Assembly: GCF_042850945.1 (NCBI RefSeq)
Contig: NZ_AP031496.1
Span: 2,170,001-2,234,000, forward strand
Origin: Halioxenophilus aromaticivorans
GTDB taxonomy: Bacteria; Pseudomonadota; Gammaproteobacteria; Pseudomonadales; Cellvibrionaceae
Direction: 5' to 3'
Length of the DNA: 64,000 nucleotides
Positions 61,874-64,000 of this stretch are shown here, one piece after another (position 1 is the first letter of the stretch; the number at the start of each line of letters is the position of its first letter). The translations under genes and the position numbers were made by a program. The notes under the pieces are model-generated. The model searched no databases. It was not told where the DNA came from and worked only from the letters and a program-made list of their open reading frames with translations.

Positions 61874-62620
61874 ATGGCAGTACTCGACGGATTAGCTATG
61901 TACGATCAAGCGCAACCAGCCCCCCAAGTAGATATTGAACAATACGCGCCGTTGGTAAAGAGAATTGCACATCATATGATGATGCGGATGCCGGCCAGCG
62001 TGCAAGTGGAAGATTTGATCCAGGCGGGCATGATCGGTTTATTGGAAGCCTCTACTAAATACGATGCATCTAAGGGCGCCAGTTTTGAAACCTACGCAGG
62101 CATTCGTATTCGCGGTGCCATCGTTGATGAAATGCGCCGTGGCGACTGGGCGCCCCGGTCTGTGCACCGCAATGCACGGCGGGTGCAAGAGGCTATGTCT
62201 CAGGTGGAATCTCGCACCGGGCGTGACGCCACCGACCAGGAAGTCGCCGCAGAGCTGGAAGTGTCGTTGGACGAATACCACAGCATTCTGCAAGACAGTT
62301 CCGGTACGCGGTTATTCAGTTACGAAGAAGCCGTCGGCGATGACGACAGCCGTGTAGCCCAGGATACCAGTGTGGCGGCTTGCCAAAACCCCCATCAAGG
62401 AATTCAGCGCGAAAGTTTAAAGCAATCGCTTGCCCAGGCGATAAAGTCTTTACCAGAGCGTGAACAATTAGTGCTGGCACTGTACTACGACGAAGAACTG
62501 AACCTTAAAGAGATCGGCCAAATATTAGGCGTCAGTGAATCTCGAGTGAGCCAAATCCATAGCCAGGCGGCCTTGCGTTTGCGAGGACGGCTACAGGAAT
62601 GGGCGCCGGAGAACAGTTAA
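61874..62620 (+). CDS. fliA: Flagellar sigma factor FliA (sigma-28)
   Basis: A 248-residue group-3 sigma factor with regions 2, 3 and 4. Region 2 has VEDLIQAGMIGLLEASTKYD and GIRIRGAIVDEMRRGDWAPR; region 4 has SLPEREQLVLALYYDEELNL and the helix-turn-helix IGQILGVSESRVSQIHSQA. It recognises TAAA-N15-GCCGATAA promoters, such as those at 15921 and 18095. An in-frame ATG at 61898 is possible, but 61874 gives the length expected. FlgM, its usual inhibitor, lies outside this window. Confidence 0.97.
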   Translation: MAVLDGLAMYDQAQPAPQVDIEQYAPLVKRIAHHMMMRMPASVQVEDLIQAGMIGLLEASTKYDASKGASFETYAGIRIRGAIVDEMRRGDWAPRSVHRNARRVQEAMSQVESRTGRDATDQEVAAELEVSLDEYHSILQDSSGTRLFSYEEAVGDDDSRVAQDTSVAACQNPHQGIQRESLKQSLAQAIKSLPEREQLVLALYYDEELNLKEIGQILGVSESRVSQIHSQAALRLRGRLQEWAPENS

Positions 62621-62765
62621 CCCGTTATCTACCCGGAAATGGCAGTTGAGCTGTTTTGATGGCACTAACTGCAGGGGTACTAGTTTGGTGTTTGTGGCTA
62701 ACTTAAAGAAAGGCCCAACCGTAAGATGACCAGTTGGCACTTTGCTCATTATTGCTAATGAATGA

Positions 62766-62792
62766 TAAAAAGCGTTCAAATCATGCCGTTTA
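62766..62792 (+). promoter_or_regulatory. Candidate sigma-28 promoter of cheY
   Basis: TAAA at 62766-62769, a 15-base spacer and GCCGTTTA at 62785-62792 match the consensus with two mismatches. The start codon of cheY is about 125 bases downstream. FliA control of cheYZ is known in Pseudomonas. Confidence 0.55.
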
Positions 62793-62916
62793 AGAGCGGA
62801 CTCTTACAATTTATCCTAAGTCGTAAAAGTCCTTGTCCTAAAAACTGGATACCGCTCAATCACCTACTAGACTAATAAAATGATCAGTTCCCCTACCAGG
62901 GCCTATGGAGGTTACA

Positions 62917-63300
62917 TTGGATAAAAATATGAAAATCCTCATCGTTGATGACTTTTCAACTATGAGGCGGATCATTAAAAACCTGTTGCGCGATCTGGGT
63001 TTTACCAATACCCAGGAGGCCGATGATGGACAAACGGCATTGCCCATGCTGAAAAACGGTGACTTCGACTTTTTAGTTACCGATTGGAATATGCCTGGTA
63101 TGACCGGAATCGAGTTACTGCGACAGGTACGTGCCGACGAAAGGCTAAATGCGTTACCGGTATTGATGGTCACGGCTGAAGCGAAACGCGAACAAATCGT
63201 AGAGGCGGCACAGTGTGGCGTTAACGGTTACGTAGTTAAACCTTTCACCGCCCAAGCGCTAAAAGAAAAAATCGAGAAAATCTTTGAGCGTGTGAGCTAA
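62917..63300 (+). CDS. cheY: Chemotaxis response regulator CheY
   Basis: A single receiver domain of about 128 residues. ILIVDDFSTMRRIIKNLLRD supplies the acidic pair, FLVTDWNMPGMTG the phospho-aspartate, MVTAEAK the switch threonine and VVKPFTAQ the conserved lysine. Phospho-CheY binds FliM and reverses rotation. The start is uncertain: TTG at 62917 has a GGAGG site five bases before it, while ATG at 62929 matches some relatives but lacks a site, and ATG at 62905 overlaps the site. Confidence 0.96.
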   Translation: MDKNMKILIVDDFSTMRRIIKNLLRDLGFTNTQEADDGQTALPMLKNGDFDFLVTDWNMPGMTGIELLRQVRADERLNALPVLMVTAEAKREQIVEAAQCGVNGYVVKPFTAQALKEKIEKIFERVS

Positions 63301-63319
63301 GTTGGAGTAGACACCTACT

Positions 63320-64000
63320 ATGGATTCACATCCTGTTGATCCCGGCACGGACGAGGTTATTGCCGAACTTCGTGCCTGTGCCAGTACCTTGGTTGAAAAA
63401 CTCAATAACGATGAGTATTTACAAGCCAGCGAAGTTATCTCCAAACTCAACCACTCCCGTGACAACCTAGTTTTTAACAGCGTTGGGCGGTTAACGCGTG
63501 CCCTGCACAGCGCGATTGTCAATTTTAATGTAGACGGCCAGTCCGAGGCCAAGGCGCCCAGCGATCGCTCTCAAATGACCGATGCCAGTGACAGGTTGCA
63601 CTACGTTTTAGAGTTAACACAAACTGCCGCTGATAAAACCATGGATAAAGTTGAGGCGTCGGCGCCGATCGCCGATGCCTTGAGTAGCGAATCTCAGGCC
63701 TTGCGCCAGGAGTGGAGCCGGATTAAGCGCCGGGAAATGGACGCTGAAGAATTCAGCGCTTTGTACTATCGCATGGATCAATTTTTGGAAAAAATTGAAG
63801 GTGGCGCTGAACAACTGAACAGAAACCTGCAAGAAATTATTCTAGAGCAGGGTTATCAGGACCTAACTGGCCAAGTACTGAAAAAGGTCATTGGTTTGGT
63901 TTCGGATGTGGAAACTGAGCTGGTCAATCTGGTTCGAATCGCGGGCCACGTAGAAGATATTGCAGGTTTTGATTCAACCGCCGATATCAATGAGAACAAG
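63320..64000 (+). CDS. cheZ: Chemotaxis phosphatase CheZ (3' end outside window)
   Basis: The first 227 residues of CheZ, which dephosphorylates CheY. Read directly from the sequence, the frame is open to the end of the window. Long helical arms with a Glu/Lys/Gln pattern form the hairpin, and the catalytic motif QGYQDLTGQVLKKVIGLV carries the conserved Asp and Gln. The C-terminal CheY-binding tail lies downstream. It starts 19 bases after cheY and is cotranscribed with it. Confidence 0.95.
   Translation, partial: MDSHPVDPGTDEVIAELRACASTLVEKLNNDEYLQASEVISKLNHSRDNLVFNSVGRLTRALHSAIVNFNVDGQSEAKAPSDRSQMTDASDRLHYVLELTQTAADKTMDKVEASAPIADALSSESQALRQEWSRIKRREMDAEEFSALYYRMDQFLEKIEGGAEQLNRNLQEIILEQGYQDLTGQVLKKVIGLVSDVETELVNLVRIAGHVEDIAGFDSTADINENK

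Overview
This 64 kb window is almost entirely one polar-flagellum and chemotaxis locus of a gammaproteobacterium. The order (flgI-J-K-L, two flagellins, flaG, fliD-S-T, fleQ, fleS-fleR, fliE-F-G-H-I-J, fliK, fliL-M-N-O-P-Q-R, flhB, flhA, flhF, fleN, fliA, cheY, cheZ) is the Pseudomonas-type polar plan. FleQ, FleS, FleR, FlhF and FleN, a PA3496-family gene and an HsbA/HsbR/HptB-like cassette support this. The moderate base composition and gene style suggest a marine relative such as the Cellvibrionales; that placement is inferred, not demonstrated.

Layout. 1-5034: flgI (5' truncated), flgJ, flgK, flgL. 5040-15630: an accessory island with a sulfotransferase, a DegT-type aminotransferase, an HMW1C/GT41-like glycosyltransferase, an FkbM methyltransferase, a hexapeptide acyltransferase, an AMP-forming ligase, a Gfo/Idh oxidoreductase, an acyl carrier protein and, on the opposite strand, a TPR-glycosyltransferase resembling FlmG. 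It lies between the hook-junction genes and the flagellins and most likely builds and attaches a modified, acylated, possibly sulfated sugar to flagellin. 15921-23056: two flagellin paralogues, each with a sigma-28 promoter and separated by a terminator and an 11-copy heptanucleotide tract, then flaG, fliD, fliS and fliT.

23105-31269: a second accessory island encodes an atypical chaperone-usher surface structure: PapD-like chaperone, two DUF4402-like secreted proteins and a FlgT-like lipoprotein on the minus strand, then a divergent usher and a secreted coiled-coil protein. 31482-36886: a small unknown gene with a sigma-28-like promoter, then fleQ and fleS-fleR. 37085-43817: a PA3496-family gene and fliEFGHIJ. 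43883-48212: an SDR gene, an anti-sigma-factor antagonist, a response regulator/phosphatase/kinase and an Hpt protein. 48536-64000: fliK, fliL to flhB, flhA, flhF, fleN, fliA, cheY and cheZ (3' truncated).

The promoters read from the sequence fit the known hierarchy. FleQ with sigma-54 would drive fleSR, fliD, fliE, fliK, fliL and flhA, and apparently also the glycosylation island. FliA (sigma-28) would drive both flagellins, probably cheY and the small gene at 31544. The most unusual parts are the carrier-protein-dependent flagellin modification island with two different candidate glycosyltransferases, and the chaperone-usher/FlgT-like island. No tRNA, rRNA, CRISPR array or transposase gene was seen.
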